Shown piece after piece: positions 39,921-47,396 of a stretch of 51,599 nt of DNA. The position numbers were made by a program, and so were the translations under genes. The DNA is from Verrucomicrobiota bacterium (GTDB taxonomy: Bacteria; Verrucomicrobiota; Verrucomicrobiia; Verrucomicrobiales; DEV007). The stretch's first letter is position 1, and each line of letters opens with the position of its first letter. The stretch lies in the NCBI GenBank assembly GCA_018970725.1, contig JAGWVU010000033.1, forward strand, positions 1 to 51,599, given 5' to 3'. The notes beneath the pieces were generated by a model. That model saw only the letters and a program-made list of their open reading frames with translations. It did no database searches and was not told the DNA's origin.

Positions 39921-40664
39921 TCACGCCCTCCCGGTGGAACCACCGTCCACCACGAGAGTTTGACCGGTGATCATCGCCGCCGGGACCGAGCAAAGAAAGA
40001 CGACCGCCGCCGCCACCTCAGCCGGGGAGGCAAGCCGGCCGGCCGGAATTTTCGCGATGACCGTCTCCAGCGCCCCGGGGTCCGGATAGAGTTCCCGGAG
40101 CCGCTCTGTGTCGGTTGCACCCGGGGCCACATTGTTGACCGTGATCCCATCCGCGGCCACCTCGGCACCCAGCGTTTTGGAAAAGGCGGTCACTGCCGGA
40201 CGCAAGGCATTGGAGAGCACCAGGTTCGGAATCGGCACGAGAACCGAGGTGCTCGTCACGTTCACGATGCGCCCCCACTTCCTCTCGCGCATCGCCGGGA
40301 TGCAGGCCCGGGCCAAACGGATCGCGCTCATCAGGGTCAATTGCGCTGCCGCTTCCCAAGCGGAATCATCGGGAGCCAGCGCCGCTCCGGGCGATGGTCC
40401 CCCGGCATTGACGATCACGATGTCCGGCCAGCCGACCCGGACGGTGGTTTCCCGAAGGAGGCTTTCAATCTCTTCCGCCCGGCTCAAGTCCGCGGGAATG
40501 GCCACGGCCTGCAGTTTGGTCGCTTCTTCCCGGAGCCGGGCCTCCCCCCGCGCGGCCATCACCAGCCGGACGCCCTCGGCGGCCAATCCCTTGGCAATGG
40601 CCAGCCCGATTCCCTTCGACGATCCCGTCACCAATGCGATTTTTCCAGATAATCCGGTCTCCAT
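39921..40664 (-). CDS. SDR-family protein lacking the catalytic Tyr/Lys
   Basis: This 247-residue Rossmann-fold protein has a canonical cofactor motif VTGSSKGIGLAIAKGLA (TGSSKGIG, residues 13-20), the NAG strand IVIVNAGGPSPG and the TITGQTLVVDGG-type ending (MITGQTLVVDGGSTGRA). The active-site region reads STSVLVPIPNLVLSNALRPA. The position expected for the catalytic Tyr is Leu150 and the Lys four residues on is also Leu. This resembles the beta-ketoacyl-ACP-reductase-like subgroup known to lack the catalytic tetrad. It may bind NAD(P) without ordinary SDR catalysis. The ATG at 40664 (METGLSGKIALVTG) is chosen over an upstream in-frame ATG adding 13 residues. Confidence 0.85.
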   Translation of the reverse strand: METGLSGKIALVTGSSKGIGLAIAKGLAAEGVRLVMAARGEARLREEATKLQAVAIPADLSRAEEIESLLRETTVRVGWPDIVIVNAGGPSPGAALAPDDSAWEAAAQLTLMSAIRLARACIPAMRERKWGRIVNVTSTSVLVPIPNLVLSNALRPAVTAFSKTLGAEVAADGITVNNVAPGATDTERLRELYPDPGALETVIAKIPAGRLASPAEVAAAVVFLCSVPAAMITGQTLVVDGGSTGRA

Positions 40665-40845
40665 GAGGTCGGTTTGAATTGAGCAAGCTACTTCCGTTCC
40701 CACCCGGCTCCATCGGGCTTAGAGCCATCGGTGCGTGATCATCGGCGCGATGTCGAGTCCAATTCCCCACTCCTCCGACGAATTCCGGCCCGGCCCTCGA
40801 GCCGTGATGCGGGCCGACGTTTCACGAGTGCTTTGATGCGATGGG

Positions 40846-40873
40846 TTGTCAGTTGGCAAATCTGCGCTAGGAT
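40846..40873 (+). promoter_or_regulatory. Candidate sigma-70 promoter for yebC and downstream genes
   Basis: TTGTCA (40846-40851) and TAGGAT (40868-40873) are separated by 16 bases and end 32 bases upstream of the yebC ATG. It lies in the 241 bp divergent gap with the SDR gene. Boxes match the consensus at five and four positions respectively. This promoter could drive the whole run down to the binding-protein gene at 45909. Confidence 0.45.
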
Positions 40874-40905
40874 GACGGTCCACCGACCCCGAATCCAAGC
40901 TTTTT

Positions 40906-41616
40906 ATGGGAAGAGCCTTCGAATACCGCCGTGCCGCCAAGGAAAAACGCTGGGACAAAATGTCCAAGGTGTTTCCGAAACTGATCCGTTCCATCACCCT
41001 CGCCGTGCGCGAGGCCGGACCTGACCCGGCGACCAATGCGAAACTCCGCATCGCCATTCTCAACGCGAAGGCGGAGAACATGCCCAAGGACAACATCGAC
41101 GGCGCGATCAAGCGAGCCAGCGCCAAGGATGCCGAGGACATCAGTGAAGTCAGCTACGAGGGCAAGGGCCCGCACGGCGTCCTGTTGTTTGTCGACTGCA
41201 CCACGAACAACACGAACCGGACCGTTGCCAACCTGAAAACGATTTTCTCAAAGGGCGGAGGAAGGCTCGTGGAGAGCGGTTCCCTTGAGTTTATGTTCCA
41301 GAGGAAATCCCTCATCGAGTTCGAGGTGCCCTCCGGCCGGAACGTCGATGAGATTGAGCTCGACCTCATCGATCACGGTTTGGAGGAATTGGAGGTGAAC
41401 GAGGGCCGCGCCTACGCCTACGCGGCCTTCGCCGATTACGGAAAGCTCAGCCATGGCATCGAGTCTCTCGGGATCGAGGCCGCCAAATCGAGCATCGTCC
41501 GGGTCCCCACCTCCCCGGTCGAGTTCACGGAAGCCGAACAAGAGGACATCGAGAAACTCATCGATCGCATCGAGGACGACGATGATGTCCAAGCCGTGTT
41601 CACTAACATCGCCTGA
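40906..41616 (+). CDS. YebC/PmpR/TACO1-family protein
   Basis: This 236-residue cytoplasmic protein belongs to the YebC family, proposed as transcriptional regulators (PmpR) and shown in some bacteria and mitochondria (TACO1) to assist translation of difficult stretches. Diagnostic segments are RRAAKEKRWDKMSKVFPKLI, NAKAENMPKDNIDGAIKRAS and the acidic patch SYEGKGPHGVLLFVDCTT. The first residues (MGRAFEYRRA) differ from the common MAGHSKW start, as in a second YebC type. The next gene starts 9 bp after the stop, so yebC and the sigma-regulatory genes are probably co-transcribed. Confidence 0.92.
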   Translation: MGRAFEYRRAAKEKRWDKMSKVFPKLIRSITLAVREAGPDPATNAKLRIAILNAKAENMPKDNIDGAIKRASAKDAEDISEVSYEGKGPHGVLLFVDCTTNNTNRTVANLKTIFSKGGGRLVESGSLEFMFQRKSLIEFEVPSGRNVDEIELDLIDHGLEELEVNEGRAYAYAAFADYGKLSHGIESLGIEAAKSSIVRVPTSPVEFTEAEQEDIEKLIDRIEDDDDVQAVFTNIA

Positions 41617-41625
41617 CCGCCGGCC

Positions 41626-41901
41626 ATGAATCCCGAGGAACTGGACCTTTTGCTTCGCCAGACCGCCCCGGCTTCTTCGTCTCGGCCGGGCCCGGCTGTG
41701 GATTTGGTTTCCTCCGTGATGCGACGCCTCGGGCGCCGGGAACGCTGGCAGGATGTCTGCCTTGTGCTCGGAGGAGCCACCGTGGTCGCCTTCACCCTCG
41801 CCCTCGCGATCGCCTGCCTCGGCAGCCCGGCCAGCGGGTCGCGCCCCGCCCTCCGCCTCTTCCAAGAGCAACCGGCCTCGCACCCCTTCGCCGTTCCGTG
41901 A
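41626..41901 (+). CDS. Small membrane protein, putative CnrY-type anti-sigma factor
   Basis: This 91-residue protein has a cytoplasmic N-terminal arm of about 42 residues (MNPEELDLLLRQTAPASSS and VDLVSSVMRRLGRRERWQD). One transmembrane helix spans about 43-65 (VCLVLGGATVVAFTLALAIA) and a short periplasmic tail follows. Size and topology match CnrY-type anti-sigma factors, which hold an ECF sigma at the membrane through a short N-terminal peptide. Direct sequence similarity is too short to judge. The assignment rests on the next two genes, a CnrX-like sensor and an ECF sigma, in the same order as cnrY-cnrX-cnrH. Its TGA overlaps the GTG start of the sensor gene. Confidence 0.6.
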   Translation: MNPEELDLLLRQTAPASSSRPGPAVDLVSSVMRRLGRRERWQDVCLVLGGATVVAFTLALAIACLGSPASGSRPALRLFQEQPASHPFAVP

Positions 41902-42338
41902 ATGTGGCCCCGCGAACTCTCATTTGGAGTGCGGTCACCATCCTCGTTGCGGTGGCCGCTTCTTGGCGTGTGGTCCGGCAGAGCGGTCCCCTGCCGTCCG
42001 AGTCCAGTTTTCACGACTGGTTGCACGCCAATCTGGCGATGAGCCCTTCCCAGCATCTCGCCCTCAAACCCTATGAGACCAGTTATGAGGCCGAGCGTTC
42101 GCGGCTCCGCCATGAGATCCACGAGGCGGCCGCCCTCCTTGCGAATTCCATCGGTAAGGAGGAGGCGGGGGTCGAGTCCGTTGAGCTGGCCTTGCGGCGG
42201 CTTCAGGAGGCCCAGGGGGAGTTACAACGGGCCACTCTCCGGCATTTCTTCCTGATGAGGGATCATCTCGATCCCACCCAAGCCCAGAAACTGGTCCGGT
42301 GGACCCATGACAGCTTGCTCGATGGATCTTCCAATTGA
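41898..42338 (+). CDS. CnrX-like periplasmic metal sensor
   Basis: This 146-residue membrane-anchored protein has a hydrophobic N-terminus (LIWSAVTILVAVAASW) and an all-helical periplasmic domain. In Cupriavidus CnrX, metal is bound by H42, H46, E63, H119 and M123. Here H39, H43, E60, H116 and M120 occur with identical spacing, in FHDWLH, the KPYETSYEAE segment and LQRATLRHFFLMRD. It should therefore sense nickel, cobalt or a similar divalent metal and relieve the anti-sigma. The start is a GTG overlapping the previous stop (GTGA), and the gene overlaps the sigma gene by 32 bp. Spy/CpxP-type periplasmic proteins are a related alternative, but the exact ligand spacing favours CnrX. Confidence 0.78.
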   Translation: MNVAPRTLIWSAVTILVAVAASWRVVRQSGPLPSESSFHDWLHANLAMSPSQHLALKPYETSYEAERSRLRHEIHEAAALLANSIGKEEAGVESVELALRRLQEAQGELQRATLRHFFLMRDHLDPTQAQKLVRWTHDSLLDGSSN

Positions 42339-42954
42339 CCTTCACACGGCCCATCTCTCCGCTTTTGCGAGGGATGCCGAAATTCCAGCGGCGGAAGTTT
42401 CCTCCTCTACCGGGGAAGACCTCATCCGCTCCGCCCAGGCCGGAAATCCCGAAGCGTTCCGGACCTTGGTCGAATGGCATCAGGGGCTGATTCTTCGTTT
42501 TTGCCTCCACTGGCTGCATGATTCCGAGGACGCCCGGGAAGCGGTCCAGGATACCTTCATCCGAGCTTGGCAAGCCTTGGACCGTTACGAGCATCGGGGA
42601 CTCTTCACCCACTGGCTCTACCGGATCGCCCTCAATGTTTGCCGGGATCGCCAGAAATCCAAGGCCTCCAGGCAGCGCCGCGCCACGAGCCCGCTCGGTC
42701 AGGGGGAATCCCCGTTCGCCTGTCAGCGGCCCACCCCGGATGAAACCTTGGCCCGGTCCGGTGACTTGGAAAAATTACAGCGCGGCATGGATCTCCTCCC
42801 GGAACGTCTCCGCGTCGTCCTCATCCTCTGCGGTCGGGAAGGATTGTCCCAGGAAGAAGCCGGGGCGATCCTGAATTGCTCGGCGCGGGCCGTCGAGGGA
42901 CGTCTCTACCGCGCCCGGAAGGAATTGCTCGCCTGGTGGAACCGCATCGGCTGA
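42307..42954 (+). CDS. ECF RNA polymerase sigma factor
   Basis: This 215-residue sigma factor has region 2 at about residues 38-118 (AGNPEAFRTLVEWHQGLILR, HDSEDAREAVQDTFIRAWQA, HWLYRIALNVCRD). A short variable linker follows, then region 4 at about 155-209 (LLPERLRVVLILCGREGLSQ, EEAGAILNCSARAVEGRLYR). Regions 1.1 and 3 are absent, as in ECF sigmas. It is the CnrH counterpart in the three-gene regulator set. The ATG at 42307, preceded by GGTGG, lies inside the sensor gene; an ATG at 42322 is an alternative. Next in line is the TonB receptor gene after 49 bp, its likely target. Confidence 0.92.
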   Translation: MTACSMDLPIDLHTAHLSAFARDAEIPAAEVSSSTGEDLIRSAQAGNPEAFRTLVEWHQGLILRFCLHWLHDSEDAREAVQDTFIRAWQALDRYEHRGLFTHWLYRIALNVCRDRQKSKASRQRRATSPLGQGESPFACQRPTPDETLARSGDLEKLQRGMDLLPERLRVVLILCGREGLSQEEAGAILNCSARAVEGRLYRARKELLAWWNRIG

Positions 42955-43003
42955 TTTTTTAAAAACTTCATGGGTTGTCGCGGGGCGCTTCGTTAATTCC
43001 GGA

Positions 43004-45031
43004 GTGAACGCCCGATTCTTCCTCCCCCTTTGCTTTCCCCTCCTGCTCGGGGCCCAGGAGGCCTCGCAACTTGAGTCCCTCGTGGTCAAGGGCAAGGCGG
43101 AGAACCTTCTCGGCAAGGCTCAAACCTCTTCCCAAGGCCAGTCGAGCGCGAGGGAACTTCAGGAGCGTCCGTTCGTCCGACGCGGGGAACTGCTCGAAGT
43201 CGTTCCGGGACTGATCGTGACCCAGCACAGCGGAGGGGGGAAGGCGAACCAATACTTCCTCCGCGGGTTCAACCTCGATCACGGCACGGATTTCGGCATC
43301 TTCGTCGATGGCATGCCGGTGAACATGCGGTCCCATGGTCACGGACAGGGCTATGCCGATGTCAACTTCATCATTCCCGAGTTGGTGGAACAACTCGACT
43401 ACGCCAAGGGACCCTACTACGCCGAACTGGGCGATTTCACCACCGCGGGCGCTGCCCGTTTCAACCTATTCCGGGTTCTGCCGCAAGGCTTGGCCAGCCT
43501 CACCATTGGGGAGAACGATTTCTATCGATCGCTCATCGCGGACTCGATCCTCACGGATCAGGGAGCGCTCACCCTTGCCGTGGAGTATGGTTATTTTGAC
43601 GGTCCGTGGGCCCGGCCGGATCAGTTGCAGCGTTGGAACGGACTGGTCCGCTACGTCACGGGGGATGAATTTGATTTCACCTCGGTCACGTTCATGGGGT
43701 ATGACGCCAGCTGGAACGCCACCGATCAGGTTCCCCGACGAGCCATCAAGCGCGGCTTGATCGATCGCTTCGGAAATCTGGATTCCACGGTCGGCGGCAG
43801 CTCGCACCGTTACAGCCTCTCGGTTGATCACCGCAACGAAGACGCCTCCGGCGTGACCACGGCTTCGGCTTACGTCGGCACCTACCACCTCGACCTCTTC
43901 TCCAACTTCACCCTGTTTCTCGACGATCCCGTCCGCGGGGACCAGTTCAACCAATTCGACGACCGCTGGTTTTCCGGGGCCAACGTGGAGCGCAAACAAC
44001 AGGACCTGAGCCTCTTCGACCGGCCCGTGGAACTGGCCTACGGCGCCCAAACCCGTCAGGATCTCATCGACGGTCTGGCCCTGCGCAAGACCAGCCGGCG
44101 GGAGACGCTCTCCACGGTCCGCCAGGATGACGTTTTTGAATCGAGCCTCGGGGCCTACGGACAAGCCGAAATCCGCTGGACGGATTGGATGCGCACCCAG
44201 ACCGGTCTTCGGGGCGATCTTTACCATTTTGATGTGAAGAGCAGTCTTGCCGCCAACTCCGGCACGGCTTGGGACACCATCGTCAGTCCCAAGCTCGGCT
44301 TGGTTCTCGGCCCTTGGAACGAGACCGAGTTTTACCTCAACGGAGGCACCGGTTTCCACAGCAACGATGCCCGGGGCGTCACCACCACCATGGACCCCGC
44401 GAGCGGGGACCGGGTCGATCCGGTAACCCCGTTGGTGCGCACTTACGGGGCCGAAGCCGGGATCCGGTCCCAGCGGATCCAGAATCTCACGAGCACCTTT
44501 TCCCTCTGGTATCTCCAGAGCGATTCCGAACTCGTTTACGTGGGTGACGCCGGCACCAATGAACCGGGAGATGCCAGCGAGCGGTATGGCATCGAGTGGT
44601 CCAACTACTGGAGGCCGGGTGACCTCCTCGCGCTCGACACCGAGTTCTCCTTGAGCGACGCCTACTTCATTCCCACGGGGGAACTGGTCCCGAATTCCGT
44701 TCCGGTGACCTTTTCAGGCGGTGTCACGCTCGGCGGTGCCAGCGGCCCGTTCGGAACCTTGCGGGCCCGCTACTTCTCACCGAGACCTCTGACCCCGGAC
44801 GGGAACTTTGAATCCAAGGATGCCTTCCAGCTCAGCGCCCGCACCGGGTATCGCAAGGGCCAATGGGAAATGGCCCTCGAAGCCCTGAACCTCCTCGACG
44901 CCCGGGACAATGACATCGAATACTTCTACACCTCAAGATTGAACGGGGAACCCGCCGCCGGGGTGGATGATTTTCACGTGCATGCGGTTGAACCCCGCCA
45001 ATTGCGTCTAAGTTTCATCTACAAATGGTGA
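43004..45031 (+). CDS. TonB-dependent outer-membrane receptor
   Basis: This 675-residue receptor has a signal peptide (MNARFFLPLCFPLLLGAQ), a TonB-box-like LESLVVKGKA and a plug domain (about 45-170) with ELLEVVPGLIVTQHSGGGKA and FLRGFNLDHGTDFGIFVDGM. A long beta-barrel follows and ends in an aromatic residue (LSFIYKW). The plug carries a His-rich turn MRSHGHGQGYADVNF (H111, H113) plus H75 and H93, suggesting a metal or metal-chelate ligand, though this receptor family's substrate is not established. The start is GTG; the only GGAG overlaps it, so the initiation signal is weak. Its stop overlaps the next gene's ATG by 7 bp. Confidence 0.88.
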   Translation: MNARFFLPLCFPLLLGAQEASQLESLVVKGKAENLLGKAQTSSQGQSSARELQERPFVRRGELLEVVPGLIVTQHSGGGKANQYFLRGFNLDHGTDFGIFVDGMPVNMRSHGHGQGYADVNFIIPELVEQLDYAKGPYYAELGDFTTAGAARFNLFRVLPQGLASLTIGENDFYRSLIADSILTDQGALTLAVEYGYFDGPWARPDQLQRWNGLVRYVTGDEFDFTSVTFMGYDASWNATDQVPRRAIKRGLIDRFGNLDSTVGGSSHRYSLSVDHRNEDASGVTTASAYVGTYHLDLFSNFTLFLDDPVRGDQFNQFDDRWFSGANVERKQQDLSLFDRPVELAYGAQTRQDLIDGLALRKTSRRETLSTVRQDDVFESSLGAYGQAEIRWTDWMRTQTGLRGDLYHFDVKSSLAANSGTAWDTIVSPKLGLVLGPWNETEFYLNGGTGFHSNDARGVTTTMDPASGDRVDPVTPLVRTYGAEAGIRSQRIQNLTSTFSLWYLQSDSELVYVGDAGTNEPGDASERYGIEWSNYWRPGDLLALDTEFSLSDAYFIPTGELVPNSVPVTFSGGVTLGGASGPFGTLRARYFSPRPLTPDGNFESKDAFQLSARTGYRKGQWEMALEALNLLDARDNDIEYFYTSRLNGEPAAGVDDFHVHAVEPRQLRLSFIYKW

Positions 45032-45909
45032 AACAGCTCTTCCTTGCCCTTTTTCTTCTTGTCGCGGTCCGGCCGGTCTGCGCCAAGCCGGTGGTTCAGG
45101 CGTCCAACTACCCGCTCGCGTATTTTGCCCAACGCATTGCCGGAGAGCGGATCGATGTTCAATTCCTCCCACCGCCCGACGGGGACCCCGCGTTCTGGGA
45201 GCCTTCCGACGCGGACATTGGCAAGCTCCAGTCTGCGGACAGGATCCTGCTGAACGGGGCCACCTATGAGAAGTGGCTCGCCCACGTGTCGTTGCCCGAC
45301 TCGCTGCTCTGGGATACCTCGGAAGCCTTCGCCCCGCGGTTCTTCACCATCAAGGACACCACCACCCACAGCCACGGCAAGGAAGGGGCGCATTCCCATG
45401 CCGGAACCGCGTTCACCACCTGGATCGATTTCTCGCAAGCCCGTCTGCAGGCGGAAAGCGTCCTCCTCGGCCTGGTGCGCCTTCTGCCCGATGCCCGGAA
45501 AGACCTCGAAGCCCGGGCGGCCACCCTCACCACCGATCTCGATGAACTCGACCGCGAGATGCTCTCCCTGGCCAGGGCGATCGGTGACCAACCCTTGGTG
45601 GCCTCCCACCCCGTCTACCATTACCTCGCCCGGCGTTACGGATTGAAGATCGAGTCCGTCCTCTGGGAACCGGAGACCGTCCCGGATGAGGCCGCTCTGC
45701 AGACGCTCCGGGGCGTCCTCACCAAGCACCCCGCCAAATGGATGATCTGGGAGGGAACTCCAGCCCCTGAATCGGTCGCCAAGCTCCGGACGCTCGGTCT
45801 CGGCAGCCTCGTCTTCGCCCCCTGCGGCAACCGCCCGGAAACCGGAGATTGGTTGACCGTGATGCGTCAAAACCTCGGGAACCTCAGGGCCATCCCGGGG
45901 CCGCGTTAG
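45025..45909 (+). CDS. ZnuA-like (cluster A-1) metal-binding protein, degenerate ligands
   Basis: This 294-residue exported protein has a signal (MVKQLFLALFLLVAVRPVCA) and the fold pattern of zinc/manganese ABC binding proteins: VVQASNYPLAYFAQRIAGE, a His-rich loop THSHGKEGAHSH (H115, H117, H123, H125), VASHPVYHYLARRYGL (H195) and WEPETVPDEAALQTL. The usual DPHxxEP site reads DPAFWEP (residues 54-60), so its histidine is lost. The PHxW-type site near residues 128-133 reads AFTTWID. The C-terminal Asp site reads VFAPCGN. Only H195 of the four usual ligands remains. No ABC ATPase or permease gene is nearby. It is tightly coupled to the TonB receptor gene, so it may accept or buffer the imported ligand. 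Confidence 0.82.
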   Translation: MVKQLFLALFLLVAVRPVCAKPVVQASNYPLAYFAQRIAGERIDVQFLPPPDGDPAFWEPSDADIGKLQSADRILLNGATYEKWLAHVSLPDSLLWDTSEAFAPRFFTIKDTTTHSHGKEGAHSHAGTAFTTWIDFSQARLQAESVLLGLVRLLPDARKDLEARAATLTTDLDELDREMLSLARAIGDQPLVASHPVYHYLARRYGLKIESVLWEPETVPDEAALQTLRGVLTKHPAKWMIWEGTPAPESVAKLRTLGLGSLVFAPCGNRPETGDWLTVMRQNLGNLRAIPGPR

Positions 45910-45939
45910 GAGCGTTCCGGAAGCCGTTCCCGATCCCCC

Positions 45940-47364
45940 TCAAGGCTCCCAGCCCCCTCCCAACGCTTTCACCAGAATCACCACGGCAGCAAACCGCTGG
46001 CCTTGGATCCGGGTCAAATCCTGCTCGGAGCGGAGGTGCGAACGCAGCGCGTCCAGCACTTCGAAATAGGAAACCAACCCGGCATCGTATCGTTTCTGTG
46101 CGAGATCGACCGTGCGTCCCGCCGCCTCCACCGTGCGCCGGAGGGCGTCGCTTTGCCGTTCCATGACCTCCAAAGCGCTCAATGCGTCTTCCACCTCGAC
46201 CATCGCTTGCAACACCGTGGCCCGGTATTCCGCCCCGCTCGTCTCCCATCGCGCCTTGGCCGCATCAACCCCCGCCTTGATCCTGCCTCCTTGCAAAACG
46301 GCCCAATCGATGTTCGGACCAATGGCCCATACCTGACTGGCCGCGGCACCAAGAAGCGAAACCGCGCTGCTTTGTCCGCCCCCGCTGGCCCCCAGACTGA
46401 CCCGGGGAAACCACGCGGCCCGCGCCACCCCGATTTCCTGATTGGCCGCCTCCACCCGCATCGCGGCGGCCACGATGTCCGGTCGACGTTGGAGCAACTC
46501 ACCGGGGAGGCTCTCCGGGATCGCAGGCGGGGTTTCCCGCGGCTCCAGGGGCATCGGCCCCAAAACAGACTCACCGGGCCCCCTTCCCTGCAATCGCTCC
46601 AAGGCGTGCGACAACTCGGCGCGGCGCCGCTCCAGGCCGATCCTTTCGGCCTCCGTCGAGGCCAGTTCCGTTTCCGCCTGCGCCACCTCGAGCCGGGCCG
46701 CCTCCCCGCCCTTGAAACGGGCCCGGGCCAAATCGACCGCCCGTTGGCGCAGGGCCACCGTCCGGCCCAGCAAGGCGATTTCCGCGTCCTGAGCCCGCAA
46801 GGCATAATAGGAAAGAGCCAACTCACTCTGGAGGGAGAGCAAGAGCGCGAGCCGATCCCCTTCCCTCGCCCCGGCCCGCAGCCCGGTGGCTCTGGCCTGA
46901 TGACGAACCCGCCCCCAAAGATCGGCCTCGTAAGCGAAATCCAAGGTCAACCGGATCGATGTCCGCGTGCGGCCACCGGCAAAATTATTGGCCAGAGTTC
47001 CCGAGGTGCGGGTGCGGTTGACATCCCCGGTGCCGCCCAGAAAGGGAAAGAGCTGGGCTTGGTCCACGCGAGTCAAGGCCCGGGCCTCGATCACCCGTCG
47101 GTAAGCTGCTTCTAGGGTTGGATTGGACGCTTCGACGGCTTCCAGATAGCCCTCCAACCGTTCATCGGCAAAAACATGCCACCAAGCTCCCCGCCGCGCC
47201 GCATCCGCCGCTGAGAACGGTCTCCACGGTCCCTCGGTCGCGTAATGCCCGGGCAATTCGACCGCCGGGGGAGCGCCGGGCGGCACCAGGCTGCATCCCG
47301 GCGTGAACCAGGAAAGCAGCGCGCCGGCAAGGACGAGGTGAAATTTCGGGACGGCAAGATTCAT
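45940..47364 (-). CDS. Outer membrane factor lipoprotein (TolC/NodT family)
   Basis: This 474-residue outer-membrane channel of an RND pump has a signal with a possible lipid-attachment cysteine C24 (SWFTPGCSLVPPG), the usual RGAWWHVFADERLEGYLEAV opening and two TolC-type repeats. Recognisable segments are SELALSYYALRAQDAEIALL, ESLPGELLQRRPDIVAAAMR and KRYDAGLVSYFEVLDALRSH. The ATG at 47364 was chosen because the signal peptide starts there; the open frame upstream reads antisense-like sequence overlapping the permease gene. It lies 32 bp after the permease gene as the last gene of the pump operon, convergent with the binding-protein gene (30 bp). Confidence 0.92.
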   Translation of the reverse strand: MNLAVPKFHLVLAGALLSWFTPGCSLVPPGAPPAVELPGHYATEGPWRPFSAADAARRGAWWHVFADERLEGYLEAVEASNPTLEAAYRRVIEARALTRVDQAQLFPFLGGTGDVNRTRTSGTLANNFAGGRTRTSIRLTLDFAYEADLWGRVRHQARATGLRAGAREGDRLALLLSLQSELALSYYALRAQDAEIALLGRTVALRQRAVDLARARFKGGEAARLEVAQAETELASTEAERIGLERRRAELSHALERLQGRGPGESVLGPMPLEPRETPPAIPESLPGELLQRRPDIVAAAMRVEAANQEIGVARAAWFPRVSLGASGGGQSSAVSLLGAAASQVWAIGPNIDWAVLQGGRIKAGVDAAKARWETSGAEYRATVLQAMVEVEDALSALEVMERQSDALRRTVEAAGRTVDLAQKRYDAGLVSYFEVLDALRSHLRSEQDLTRIQGQRFAAVVILVKALGGGWEP

Positions 47365-47396
47365 CGGAAAGCGGACGCGTGCAGGACACCAGCGGA

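Noticed and set aside
42955-43003. An ECF-type promoter (AACTT with CGTTA) just before the TonB receptor gene
   Set aside because: The two boxes are 22 bases apart, longer than the usual 15-17, and no second copy was found upstream of the regulator genes to compare with.
42955-43003. A cobalamin riboswitch before the TonB receptor gene
   Set aside because: Only 49 bases separate it from the sigma gene, too short for the aptamer, and no B12-box-like sequence is present.
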